Shown: positions 21,840-29,940 of the stretch, one piece after another | How the letters are laid out: every line of letters begins with the position of its first letter | How positions within the stretch are numbered: the stretch's first letter is position 1 | Source: a virus | Length of the DNA: 31,640 nucleotides | Virus record (IMG/VR): IMGVR_UViG_3300028571_000074 | Location: 1-31,640 of that record | Reading direction: 5' to 3' (one strand) | Notes under the pieces: model-generated | The model's input: the letters and a program-made list of their open reading frames with translations, nothing else | Told to the model about the DNA's origin: nothing | Databases searched by the model: none | Made by a program: the position numbers and the translations under genes

Positions 21840-23279
21840 ATGAGTAGTCCTTATCGAACAAACAACCCTCTTGAGTATGCCGAAGTAGATGGAATCGTAA
21901 TTGATGAAAGATCTCCTTCGCCAAATATGAGAGGGGTAGGAACAGGAACAGCTTGCTTGGTAGGTATGTTTCAGCGTGGCGTTCACTCTATGGAACAAGT
22001 AGTGAGCACAAAAGATTTTCATAAGAAATATGGGAAATCTAATTTTTTAGGAAACATTCAACTAAAAAATAAAAACTTTTCTAACCTAAAAATTATCCGA
22101 GTTGAAGCAACTGGAGCCGCAAAAGCAACATTGACTTGTGATGCAAAAATCAAGTTCACAGCGAAAACAAAAGGTGCTTACGGTAATAAAATTTCTGTGA
22201 CAATCGAAGCAGGATCAACCTCTGGAAAAAAATACACCATCAAAGACACTAACGAAGGTGCAAACGAAATTTTTCCTGATGAAATTTTTGATAACGTAGC
22301 GATCACAGATATTACTCCATTTTTAAAATCTGTTTTAGTTGACGTAGAAACTCTTTCAACTGCCGCAGAGCCTGCCGCACAAGTGGCGACAATGCTTGCC
22401 GCAGGATCGGAAGGTACTGTTGCCGATACTGATTATGAATCAGCTATCGCCAAGGCCGCAGTAGAAAACTCATGTAACATTCTTTTTCTTGACGAGTATA
22501 GCGCATCAAGAAACCAACTTATGAAACTCCACGCAGGGGAAACAAACGATAAGATCGTGATTTGTTCTCATGGAATGGATGACACTGTTGCAGAAATCGT
22601 CACTGATTTAAAACTCACACGAAATGCAGACGGACGAATCGTTTATGCAATCAACTGGATTCCTACAACGATTAATGCTGTTGAAGTAGTGACAAGCCCT
22701 GCCGCTTGGTTAGCTTCTATTCTTTCTCAGACAAGCCCAACAATTGATCCTGCGAGAGCTTCAAACACAACTTTCATGTGGGGAGCTAATGGAGTTTATA
22801 TGAAAGAGCTTACACGCTCAGATTATAAAACTTTCATGGCAGAAGGTGGATCAGCTTTTGAATACGATCAAGACTTAGCAGGGACAGGCGTAAAGCCACG
22901 TTCAGGGATCGTAAATCAAATTGCAGACACTTCAAAGCTTACTGTTGTTCGTCGAAGAATGACTGATTATCTTATCAATTCTTTTGGTCGCTTTTTGAAA
23001 CTTTATCAAAACGATGTAAATCGTAAAGAAAAGAGAAACGAGATCAAGGGAGCTTATCTTGTTTGGGATAACGGACAAGTAAAAGATGGAATCCTTCCAT
23101 CAGATAACGAAGTATCTGGAGGAAAAGCACTTCTTCTTGATATGGAATCAGAAAACGATAATGACAGCCTCGCAGAAGGAAAAGTTTATATTCTCTACAA
23201 GAGAAGAATTTTTTCAAGTATGCGTTTTATTATCTTAAAAGCAGAAATCGGTGAATCTGTAATCGTAAAGGAGCAATAA
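21840..23279 (+). CDS. Contractile tail sheath protein
   Basis: The product has 479 residues, the usual size. The N-terminus SSPYRTNNPLEYAEVDGIVI and MRGVGTGTACLVGMFQRG is the usual sheath opening (protein inserted beside a tail tube, passing through a G-x-G-x-x loop). The middle domain KIKFTAKTKGAYGNKISVTI is the Ig-like insertion found in many sheaths. The C-terminal segment from about residue 340 (SGIVNQIADTSKLTVVRRRM and LINSFGRFLKLYQND) forms the conserved core. Rings of this protein contract to drive the tube through the cell envelope. The ribosome site is AAGGGAG. Confidence 0.9.
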   Translation: MSSPYRTNNPLEYAEVDGIVIDERSPSPNMRGVGTGTACLVGMFQRGVHSMEQVVSTKDFHKKYGKSNFLGNIQLKNKNFSNLKIIRVEATGAAKATLTCDAKIKFTAKTKGAYGNKISVTIEAGSTSGKKYTIKDTNEGANEIFPDEIFDNVAITDITPFLKSVLVDVETLSTAAEPAAQVATMLAAGSEGTVADTDYESAIAKAAVENSCNILFLDEYSASRNQLMKLHAGETNDKIVICSHGMDDTVAEIVTDLKLTRNADGRIVYAINWIPTTINAVEVVTSPAAWLASILSQTSPTIDPARASNTTFMWGANGVYMKELTRSDYKTFMAEGGSAFEYDQDLAGTGVKPRSGIVNQIADTSKLTVVRRRMTDYLINSFGRFLKLYQNDVNRKEKRNEIKGAYLVWDNGQVKDGILPSDNEVSGGKALLLDMESENDNDSLAEGKVYILYKRRIFSSMRFIILKAEIGESVIVKEQ

Positions 23280-23283
23280 GAAT

Positions 23284-23709
23284 ATGAGTACACCTACAAT
23301 CAGAGGCCATCAGACTTACATTAAGTTTTTCCAAGATGGAAAAGAGCAATCCATTGATTCAATCACTGACTTTTCTGTTGATTTAGAATCAACTTTCATG
23401 CGATCAAAATTCGTAGGAAAGCCAATTCCAGAAGGAGATCAGTCGATTGATGGATGGTCTGGATCTTTCAACATGGAAGTTCGAGATTCAAAAATTGAAA
23501 GCTTCATTGATGCAATCGTTGAATCAAATTTAAACGGCATCGGAGTAACAGAGCAATATATCATCGACACAGAAAATTATCCTAATGGAGAAACTGTTTC
23601 TTATGTGTATTATGACGTTCAGTTTTCAATTGGAAAACAAGCTAAAGGGTTAGACGCTAAAGTCACAAAGAGCGTAAAATTCCAAGCTTCAGGAAGAAAC
23701 AAAATCTAG
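23284..23709 (+). CDS. Tail tube protein
   Basis: The product has 141 residues. It follows the sheath immediately, as in P2 and PBSX type phages. The sequence is beta-rich with the tube-family pattern SITDFSVDLESTFMRSKFVG, DGWSGSFNMEVRDSKIESFI and YYDVQFSIGKQAKGLDAKVT. Stacked hexamers form the inner tube that DNA passes through. A terminator follows the gene, which fits a protein needed in high copy. Confidence 0.85.
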   Translation: MSTPTIRGHQTYIKFFQDGKEQSIDSITDFSVDLESTFMRSKFVGKPIPEGDQSIDGWSGSFNMEVRDSKIESFIDAIVESNLNGIGVTEQYIIDTENYPNGETVSYVYYDVQFSIGKQAKGLDAKVTKSVKFQASGRNKI

Positions 23710-23714
23710 TAACA

Positions 23715-23748
23715 ATGGGGAGATGAAAAACTCTCCCCATATTTTTTT
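23715..23748 (+). terminator. Rho-independent terminator after the tail tube gene
   Basis: ATGGGGAGA (23715-23723) pairs perfectly with TCTCCCCAT (23732-23740) around an eight-base loop, and ATTTTTTT follows (23741-23748). It would lower expression of the chaperone and tape measure genes relative to the sheath and tube genes. Confidence 0.88.
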
Positions 23749-23760
23749 AAACGATACGAT
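23749..23760 (+). promoter_or_regulatory. AAACGATAYGAT element, copy 3
   Basis: AAACGATACGAT lies between the terminator and the chaperone ATG (23772), 23 bases before the start, the same spacing as the copy at 6311. The ribosome site CGGAG (23762-23766) follows at once, so a -10 box here would start RNA too late for it. An activator site, 5' RNA end or translation signal fits better. Confidence 0.4.
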
Positions 23761-23771
23761 ACGGAGAACTT

Positions 23772-24116
23772 ATGAACGAAATCAATGTTTCAAAATTTAC
23801 GTTAAAGTCAGGTAAAGAAATCTATTTTAGAGAGCCATCAATCGGAGATACCGAAGAAGCGGCAAAGATAGTAGGGAAAAAAGCATCTCCTGATAATCAG
23901 ATTCACACTGGAATTTTACTTCAAAAAGAAATGCTTAAAAGACTTCTTGTAAAAATAGCAGATCACGAATTATCAATGATAGAAAAAGAAACATTAGATA
24001 ACTTTCTTACGTTCAAAGAATACAATCAAGCTCTAAAAGCTGTTAGATTAGTTCTAGGTGAAGACGAGGGAAACGAAACAATGACTCCAGAGTTCGTGAC
24101 TATTGGAGGCAAATAG
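23772..24116 (+). CDS. Tail assembly chaperone, short form (gpG-like)
   Basis: The product has 114 residues ending at TAG 24114-24116. It opens with ISVSKFTL-type beta strands (NEINVSKFTLKSGKEIYFRE), and the body is helical and charged (HTGILLQKEMLKRLL, ALKAVRLVLGEDEG). The gene lies between the tube and the tape measure, where contractile and siphovirus phages keep the chaperone pair made by frameshifting. The short form is expected in excess over the fusion. A slip site near its end is described in the next entry. Confidence 0.8.
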   Translation: MNEINVSKFTLKSGKEIYFREPSIGDTEEAAKIVGKKASPDNQIHTGILLQKEMLKRLLVKIADHELSMIEKETLDNFLTFKEYNQALKAVRLVLGEDEGNETMTPEFVTIGGK

Positions 24117-24241
24117 CTTGGTGTAAAAGATATTCGAATATTTCACTTGAAGAGATTAGGTCAATGACCGTTTATCAATTTCAAGTTTACTGTGAAAGAT
24201 TGAATGAAATTTTAGGCGAAGAATCTGGTGGTCAAAAATGA
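23772..24241 (+). CDS. Tail assembly chaperone, -1 frameshift fusion (gpGT-like)
   Basis: The -1 frame is open from 24062 to TGA 24239-24241 and encodes a good protein tail: RDYWRQIAWCKRYSNISLEE, then IRSMTVYQFQVYCERLNEIL. It has no ribosome site or suitable start of its own. In the overlap the zero frame reads GAG-GGA-AAC, giving the slippery heptamer G GGA AAC at 24068-24074. This is a canonical -1 site, differing only in the last base from lambda's G GGA AAG. A slip joins 101 residues to 55, giving about 156. The stop overlaps the tape measure start. In lambda the G/GT pair wraps the tape measure during tail assembly; the same role is likely here. Confidence 0.85.
24068..24074 (+). promoter_or_regulatory. 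Programmed -1 ribosomal frameshift site GGGAAAC
   Basis: The heptamer sits in the correct phase (G GGA AAC with GGA and AAC as zero-frame codons), 40 bases before the zero-frame stop. The only -1 open frame begins just upstream at 24062. I see no clear stem or pseudoknot directly after it. Confidence 0.8.
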
Positions 24242-26181
24242 ATGTTTATACTGTTGTCTCTGAGTTTAGATTTGATGTTGCAGGGGCCATCCTTGGAACA
24301 GAGAAATTAAAAGATAAAGTCGAAGGACTTTCGCAATCAGTAGACGGAGCAATGCAGTCATTAAAGGCCACTGGAATTAACATGATCCTTTCAATGACAG
24401 GAGCGCAGGCAGGGATCATGGGGCTTATTCAAAGCTCAATAGGCGCATCTAGTAAGTATACAAACGCACAATTAAGCTTTGTTCAGATCATAGATGCAAA
24501 CGCTTCTCATCTTACTGGCACAATCGAAACGATGAACGATAAGATGATGACATCAGCAAAGATCCTTCAAGACATTGCATCAGACGCTAGGACATACGGC
24601 ATTTCAACTGATGAACTTTATAACACAACTAAAAATATGGCCGCTATGCTTGTACCAGAAGGACTTGCAGGAACAAACTTTGAAATGGCAAGAACTTTAG
24701 GAAGAAACCTTTTAAAATCATCTTCCATCCTTGGAGTTGATCCATCAGAAGTGCAAGGCCAGCTAACACGTTCAATCGGTGGTCAAGCCTCTATGGGTGA
24801 CACTCTCTTTAGAAGATTAATTTCAGAAGCTCCAGAGATATTTAAAAAGAACGGAGTCACAGACACTTCATCTTCAAAGCAATTTAATGCAATGGACGCG
24901 GCGAAAAGATTAACTATCTTAAACGAGTCTATGGGTAAGTTTACGAAAAATATTAATATCCTTGAGTTGAGAGCGAAGACTATGGACGGAATGTTCCAGA
25001 TCCTAAAAGATACTTTCGTCGGCATAAACTCAGTTTTAAGGCCATTGGGCGACATTCTAATGCCAATCATTCAAAAGATATTTGTCTCAGGGATAACTTG
25101 GATCAATACGAAGGGAAGAGATATTGTAAAAATATTTTCGGCCTATCTTAATAAATTTTTTATTGATGAACCTGAGAAAATGTTTGTAGATGCTATGCAG
25201 GCAAAAAACCTATCTAGAGACGTTTCAAGATCCGCTAGTATAGTTTCCATGACTGTTGCTTTATTTCACTTGCAGGACATTTTAAAATCTCTTGCAGGGG
25301 TTCCAATTATAGGAAGCATTGCAAGGCCATTACTTGCACTATATGAAGGGATTTTCAGATTCCCTCTTATTGGGAAAATGATAAAGGGATTTATTGGGAT
25401 ATTTGACCTTACTGCTTTTGGTGCTGTCGATACTTTTGGAAAGTTGATGAAAGTCACTTTTTTGACACTGGGAAGAATGGCAGGACTTTTCGCAATTCTG
25501 TTGATTCCTCTTCAAGGATTTACGAGAGCAGTAGCAAGGGCACAAGTTGAGCTTTTTCAATGGGCCGCAGAAAATGCAGTCACATTCGCGAAGATAGGAA
25601 CAAAGCTCGCTGATGGAATTTATGTTTTATTCACTCCTATTCAAGACTTGATAAAAGGGTTTGAAGAATTATTTTTTCATGGAATTTTAGGCGGAACAGA
25701 CGCACTTGATTCTAGTGTAAGCTTGCTTGGAAGTTTCGCTGATGCTTTTAAATTCTTTGCAGACTCTATGCTTTATGGATGGAGTATTTTAAGAGGATTA
25801 GTAAACGCTATATCTGGATTCTTTTATTCAATCGTAGAAAGCATAAGCATACTTTTTGAAGGACTTAAAAGCGGTAATTTTAAATCGGCAATGGGTGCCT
25901 TAGAGAATCCTTTCGGCGAAGCTATGAAAGAATTTGATTATGAATTTATGAAATCATTTTCAAGAGCGCAGACACCATTAACAGAAGGTGGACTTGAGAA
26001 TCAAAAAGTTTCATCACAAGTTAATAACTACGATGTAAAAATGCAGAATAACTTTAAAGAAGTTCTACAGCCTGATAGGATCGCTTTCACGATAAAAGAT
26101 CAACTTGAAAAATCATCCATGAATAGAACAAAGGCAAGATCAAATTCTGTGGCAGGGATGAATGCAAAGGCGGTTACATAA
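24238..26181 (+). CDS. Tape measure protein
   Basis: The product has 647 residues, short for a contractile tail if the usual length ratio (about 1.5 angstrom per residue) holds, which gives a tail near 100 nm. The N-terminus is helical and Gly/Ala/Met-rich. Hydrophobic stretches likely to cross a membrane during ejection lie around 330-440 (SIVSMTVALFHLQDILKSLA, FAILLIPLQGF). The C-terminus NNYDVKMQNNFKEVLQPDRI is a common tape measure ending. No lysozyme or peptidase domain is visible. It starts four bases inside the frameshift fusion's end (ATGA). Confidence 0.88.
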   Translation: MNVYTVVSEFRFDVAGAILGTEKLKDKVEGLSQSVDGAMQSLKATGINMILSMTGAQAGIMGLIQSSIGASSKYTNAQLSFVQIIDANASHLTGTIETMNDKMMTSAKILQDIASDARTYGISTDELYNTTKNMAAMLVPEGLAGTNFEMARTLGRNLLKSSSILGVDPSEVQGQLTRSIGGQASMGDTLFRRLISEAPEIFKKNGVTDTSSSKQFNAMDAAKRLTILNESMGKFTKNINILELRAKTMDGMFQILKDTFVGINSVLRPLGDILMPIIQKIFVSGITWINTKGRDIVKIFSAYLNKFFIDEPEKMFVDAMQAKNLSRDVSRSASIVSMTVALFHLQDILKSLAGVPIIGSIARPLLALYEGIFRFPLIGKMIKGFIGIFDLTAFGAVDTFGKLMKVTFLTLGRMAGLFAILLIPLQGFTRAVARAQVELFQWAAENAVTFAKIGTKLADGIYVLFTPIQDLIKGFEELFFHGILGGTDALDSSVSLLGSFADAFKFFADSMLYGWSILRGLVNAISGFFYSIVESISILFEGLKSGNFKSAMGALENPFGEAMKEFDYEFMKSFSRAQTPLTEGGLENQKVSSQVNNYDVKMQNNFKEVLQPDRIAFTIKDQLEKSSMNRTKARSNSVAGMNAKAVT

Positions 26182-26182
26182 T

Positions 26183-27307
26183 ATGGGAATGTTAGACTCT
26201 GTTTCAAACATTCAAAATGAGATTAAAAATCCTTCCTTCCTAAAGAAGAAAGTCTATATCCCTTTTATTGAAAATGATTTTCCAGAAGGTTTTTTAATTA
26301 CTGAGATTTTATCAGCAGATGGAAAAGTTGGTAAAAAAATAACTCTATCTGGAAATATGACTCCAGAGATCCCCTTCACTACTGGAGGAGGACATAGAAT
26401 AAAAAAAGATTATTATGCAGGATCAAATGAGCCTGTTGTTCATGTACTAGGATCAGAAGAAGACGATATTGTAATTAAGGGAAAGCTAAAATCAAAAAAA
26501 TATAAAACTCAAGAATATAGGGCCGTTCCTGATATTATTCGAGAGGAAATCGAAAACATCAGAGAAAGAGGAAATATCGTTAAGATCCAACTTGGCGAAT
26601 ATGTCCGTTATTGCCTTTTGTTTAAAACAAAATTTGATTTGAATACAATGCCAGATATTACTTACAACTTAACCTTCATTGTTATTGGAAGAAAATATCC
26701 TCAAAATGCAAGATTTATAAACGACACTAAAGAACTTCCTAAGAAGATTAACCAAGATTTAATCAATAAAGCTTTTGAGTTCAACACAAAGAAATCAAAT
26801 TATCCTGATAGTGTTTCGAGATCTATCGGAGAAACATTAAACGCACTTACTGGAGCAGTAGCAGGGGCATTGAATACAGTCACTGGTTTTGTTGATACAA
26901 TCATCTCAACTTATAACGACGTTCAGAAAAGCGTAACAAGGGCCAAGGGATTAATTAACCACGCCCAACAAAAACTAAGGGCCTATTCTGATTTTATTGG
27001 TTCTATAGATCCATTTAATAGTGGACAGGCACTTAGTGGAAAATACACAAATGCAAAGTATTATAATTCAGAGATAAGAAATTCAGCTTTGACAATTGCA
27101 AGCCTTGAAACGCTTAGAAAACAATTAACAAAGCTTACACCCAATGCTCCTGCATCAAGGCACATTGTAAAACAAGGCGATACTTTACAGAAAATATCTA
27201 TCAAGTTTTATGGCACTCAAGATAGTTGGAAAAAGATTTATGACTACAACAAACTAACAAGCACAGATCTTAAATCTGGATCTCTTTTGGAGATCCCAAA
27301 ACTATGA
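26183..27307 (+). CDS. LysM-domain baseplate hub/tail protein
   Basis: The product has 374 residues from ATG 26183, one base after the tape measure stop; a longer in-frame start at 26162 lies within that gene. The N-terminal 170 residues are beta-rich (KKVYIPFIENDFPEGFLITE) and resemble the DNA-circularisation-N/PBSX XkdP-like hub part. The middle is helical. The C-terminus HIVKQGDTLQKISIKFYGTQ (from residue 327) is a clear LysM domain, which binds glycan or baseplate partners. In contractile tails such proteins link tube to hub. It overlaps the next gene by four bases. Confidence 0.82.
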   Translation: MGMLDSVSNIQNEIKNPSFLKKKVYIPFIENDFPEGFLITEILSADGKVGKKITLSGNMTPEIPFTTGGGHRIKKDYYAGSNEPVVHVLGSEEDDIVIKGKLKSKKYKTQEYRAVPDIIREEIENIRERGNIVKIQLGEYVRYCLLFKTKFDLNTMPDITYNLTFIVIGRKYPQNARFINDTKELPKKINQDLINKAFEFNTKKSNYPDSVSRSIGETLNALTGAVAGALNTVTGFVDTIISTYNDVQKSVTRAKGLINHAQQKLRAYSDFIGSIDPFNSGQALSGKYTNAKYYNSEIRNSALTIASLETLRKQLTKLTPNAPASRHIVKQGDTLQKISIKFYGTQDSWKKIYDYNKLTSTDLKSGSLLEIPKL

Positions 27308-28692
27308 GCATTTATTATCCTCAGGCATCTGTTAAATTAAATGTCAGATGGGAAAACTTCGGACAAAAAAATGAAGTTCTTGATAAAGAATCAATAGTTG
27401 ATATTCATTGTAAAAACGTAATAGTTGAGATGAACGATTATTCAGAAGCCGATACAGTGAAGCTTTCAATAGATCATTCATCATTCCCTTTTGATCCAAG
27501 GTGTATAAGGGCCTGTGGGATAACCGTTTTTATGGAGAACGTAAAGAAAGAATCTAAGGAAGGAACGGACAGGCAGAAGATAATCCCATCAGAGCAAAAT
27601 ACTGTATTCATCGGTTTTGCTGATGAATCAAGTATTAAGTTTGATACAGATTCAAACACTGTTTCTATTGAAGGAAGGGATTACACTTCTCTTTTTATTG
27701 ACCAAAAAAGGCCTGATAGATCCCCTATATCTCTTTCAAAGCCAATTGATTTAATCATTCAAGATTTAATCAACGAGCAAGAGGCAACAAAGAGAATAAA
27801 AATCGTTAATCGTACAGGAGAGGATCTTCCTACATTATCTAAAATAGCTCCAGATTTTAACGAATCAACAAATGTAAAGAATCCAAAGAGAAAAGAGACT
27901 TATTGGGATATAATGCAAGAGATCCTTAATCGTGTGGCACTACTTGGGTTCATTGAGCTTGATAAATTTGTAATTACAAAGCCACAAAACATTTATGAAA
28001 AAAAAGACATAAAGCAATTCGTTTGGGGAAAGAATGTTAAGGACATTGAGTTTAAAAGAAAGCTTGGAAGATCAAAAGATTTTAACGTAAAAGTTATATC
28101 GTTTAATCAAATAGAAAAGAGAGTTGAGGTTGCACTTATCCCAGAGGAAGCGATTGATGCTAATATAAAAGCTCCACGCGTGACGGTTCCTCAATTCGAT
28201 AAAGATGGAAAAAAAGTTGAGCCTCCAAAAGATGCAGACTTTGTTACATTTAATGTAAAGGACATTACAAGCAAAGAGCAACTTATCAAGATAGGCGAAT
28301 CAATATACTCAGAAATGAGCAGGCAACAAATTGAAGGATCTCTCACAACTTTTGAAATGGAAGTACCAGAGGAAAGATTTAAAAGCTCAGACGAGATTAA
28401 TTATGTTCCTGTGAAATTCAATGCGATAAGAAACGGTACGGCCATTAGAATATTTTTCTCTACTCAAGAGGCCATACATTTAAACCAAAAATCTAACAGA
28501 TCAGAAAAGAAAGCATTTTTGCTTAAACGTGGATACCCTGAGAATGTGGCCAACGCTTTTGCAGAGTCGCTTGATAGAATTAATACGGCCTTTTATACTA
28601 GATCAGTTTCTTTCGAGCTAGATCAAGATAACGGGTTTAGCATGAAGATAGATTTTATTAACTTTATTGACCTTGATTCGAGCCTACAATGA
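27304..28692 (+). CDS. Baseplate hub protein, gp27/gpD-like (late control D)
   Basis: The product has 462 residues. It has the beta-rich barrels of the P2 gpD/Mu gp44/PBSX XkdQ group: VIVEMNDYSEADTVKLSIDH, GFADESSIKFDTDSNTVSIE, GRDYTSLFIDQKRPDRSPIS. A later stretch KDIEFKRKLGRSKDFNVKVI resembles the second hub barrel. Trimers form the central hub between tube and spike. The order LysM protein, hub, spike, wedge agrees with other contractile tails. It overlaps the spike gene by four bases. Confidence 0.82.
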   Translation: MSIYYPQASVKLNVRWENFGQKNEVLDKESIVDIHCKNVIVEMNDYSEADTVKLSIDHSSFPFDPRCIRACGITVFMENVKKESKEGTDRQKIIPSEQNTVFIGFADESSIKFDTDSNTVSIEGRDYTSLFIDQKRPDRSPISLSKPIDLIIQDLINEQEATKRIKIVNRTGEDLPTLSKIAPDFNESTNVKNPKRKETYWDIMQEILNRVALLGFIELDKFVITKPQNIYEKKDIKQFVWGKNVKDIEFKRKLGRSKDFNVKVISFNQIEKRVEVALIPEEAIDANIKAPRVTVPQFDKDGKKVEPPKDADFVTFNVKDITSKEQLIKIGESIYSEMSRQQIEGSLTTFEMEVPEERFKSSDEINYVPVKFNAIRNGTAIRIFFSTQEAIHLNQKSNRSEKKAFLLKRGYPENVANAFAESLDRINTAFYTRSVSFELDQDNGFSMKIDFINFIDLDSSLQ

Positions 28693-29324
28693 TTGAAGAC
28701 ATTAAAAAAATCCTCAAGGATGATTCAGTTCATATCTGCGTAGGAAAAGTTTTAAAACTTTATGTGGCAGAAGATCGTTCATATTTAAAAATTCTTGCCT
28801 CCATCTTTCCAGAGGAAAGGCAGATCGTCGCAACTATGTCATGGGAAGCTGTTGGCCCTGAGGCAGGGGAGTTTACCTTTCCAGTTCAAGAAGACATGGT
28901 TTTAATAGCGCAAGTTGAAGGTGACGACGATCAGGCTTATGTTATAAAAAGACTCACGAGCAGGGCAGATAAGATCCCTCAGGCGGCATTAAACGGCGAT
29001 ACCGTCAAAAAAACTATTGCAGGAAAAAAATATTGGAATATATCGGATACCCGAATAAATTTATCAAGAGGTGATGTCGAACCAACTGAGAATGTCGTCT
29101 TAGGCCAGATATTCAAGAAGTTCTGCGAGGATCTCATTGAAATTCACAAAAACCATGCTCAAAACGATTCAGAGCATTTACACATGGGAAACCTAGGCTA
29201 TCTTGTCGGAGAGTCTACAAAGAAGGATGATTTGTTGAACAGAAAAACAGAGTACGATACACTAAAGCAAAGCCCTATATCAGATTCTAAAATACTTTCT
29301 GATTTAAGCTTTACGGAAAAATAA
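28689..29324 (+). CDS. Baseplate spike/OB-fold protein, gpV/gp5-like
   Basis: The product has 211 residues. The segment VGPEAGEFTFPVQEDMVLIA followed by QVEGDDDQAYVIKRL is the OB-fold region of gpV, Mu gp45 and related spike proteins. A short beta part with INLSRGDVEP and a tail HLHMGNLGYLV follow. No lysozyme domain and no HxH iron-binding tip pattern are seen. It likely sits under the hub as the puncturing device or its collar, with another protein serving as tip. Confidence 0.75.
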   Translation: MIEDIKKILKDDSVHICVGKVLKLYVAEDRSYLKILASIFPEERQIVATMSWEAVGPEAGEFTFPVQEDMVLIAQVEGDDDQAYVIKRLTSRADKIPQAALNGDTVKKTIAGKKYWNISDTRINLSRGDVEPTENVVLGQIFKKFCEDLIEIHKNHAQNDSEHLHMGNLGYLVGESTKKDDLLNRKTEYDTLKQSPISDSKILSDLSFTEK

Positions 29325-29326
29325 AA

Positions 29327-29548
29327 ATGGGAATAACAAAAGCCTCTTTATCTGGAAAAATTAAGGCCAACATAGAATCACTCTATGGGTCCGCAGATAA
29401 TCAGGCAATGCTTGTAAAATTTTGTGATGCTGTCGCGCAGGCTGTTGTTGATGAGATCCATGAAAACGCAACTGTTGCATCTACAGGGACAGTCACAGCA
29501 GGCATTGCAATTGGTAGCCCTGTTTCTACTACTGGAACGGTGACATGA
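29327..29548 (+). CDS. Small baseplate-region protein
   Basis: The product has 73 residues. The N-terminal helix region NIESLYGSADNQAMLVKFCD and AVAQAVVDEIHENATV is followed by a Thr/Gly/Val-rich tail with repeated TGTVT (residues about 50-73). Similar small proteins lie between spike and wedge genes in other contractile phages, but I know no function. It may be a minor baseplate component. It overlaps the gp25 gene by four bases. Confidence 0.6.
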   Translation: MGITKASLSGKIKANIESLYGSADNQAMLVKFCDAVAQAVVDEIHENATVASTGTVTAGIAIGSPVSTTGTVT

Positions 29549-29940
29549 GCACAGATACAAGATTTTACATTGATATTGAATTTGGCGTGAAAGCTTCTCC
29601 ATCTGGAGATCTCGAACTTATCTCAGGTATTGCTAATTTAAAGCAACGTCTTTTCGCGCGACTTATGACTGCAAAAGGATCTCTTTGCCATCGTCCGAAT
29701 TTTGGAGTTGGCATAGCAACTTATCAAGGCGAGATCTCAAGCATAGATACGAAAAGAAAAATTGCATCAGACATCAAAGAACAGTTTGAACTTGATCCTC
29801 AAGTTGAAAAAGTCACATCAGTTTTAATTGAAAAGAATCAAGAAAATGATTCTCAGTTTGAAATAACTTATAAGGTTGATGCCATTGGATTAGGCGAAGT
29901 AGTTTCAACGGTTGATCCATTCCAAGGGAATTTTACATGA
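29545..29940 (+). CDS. Baseplate wedge protein, gp25/gpW-like
   Basis: The product has 131 residues. The family pattern is clear: IANLKQRLFARLMTAKGSLC, HRPNFGVGIATYQGEI and the C-terminal strands KVTSVLIEKNQ and FEITYKVDAIG. The T4 gp25/P2 gpW family forms the wedge core and starts sheath assembly. It lies just before baseplate J, as in P2. The conserved E of the helical part is present (REFGSxE-type region replaced by GVGIATYQGE). Confidence 0.88.
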   Translation: MSTDTRFYIDIEFGVKASPSGDLELISGIANLKQRLFARLMTAKGSLCHRPNFGVGIATYQGEISSIDTKRKIASDIKEQFELDPQVEKVTSVLIEKNQENDSQFEITYKVDAIGLGEVVSTVDPFQGNFT

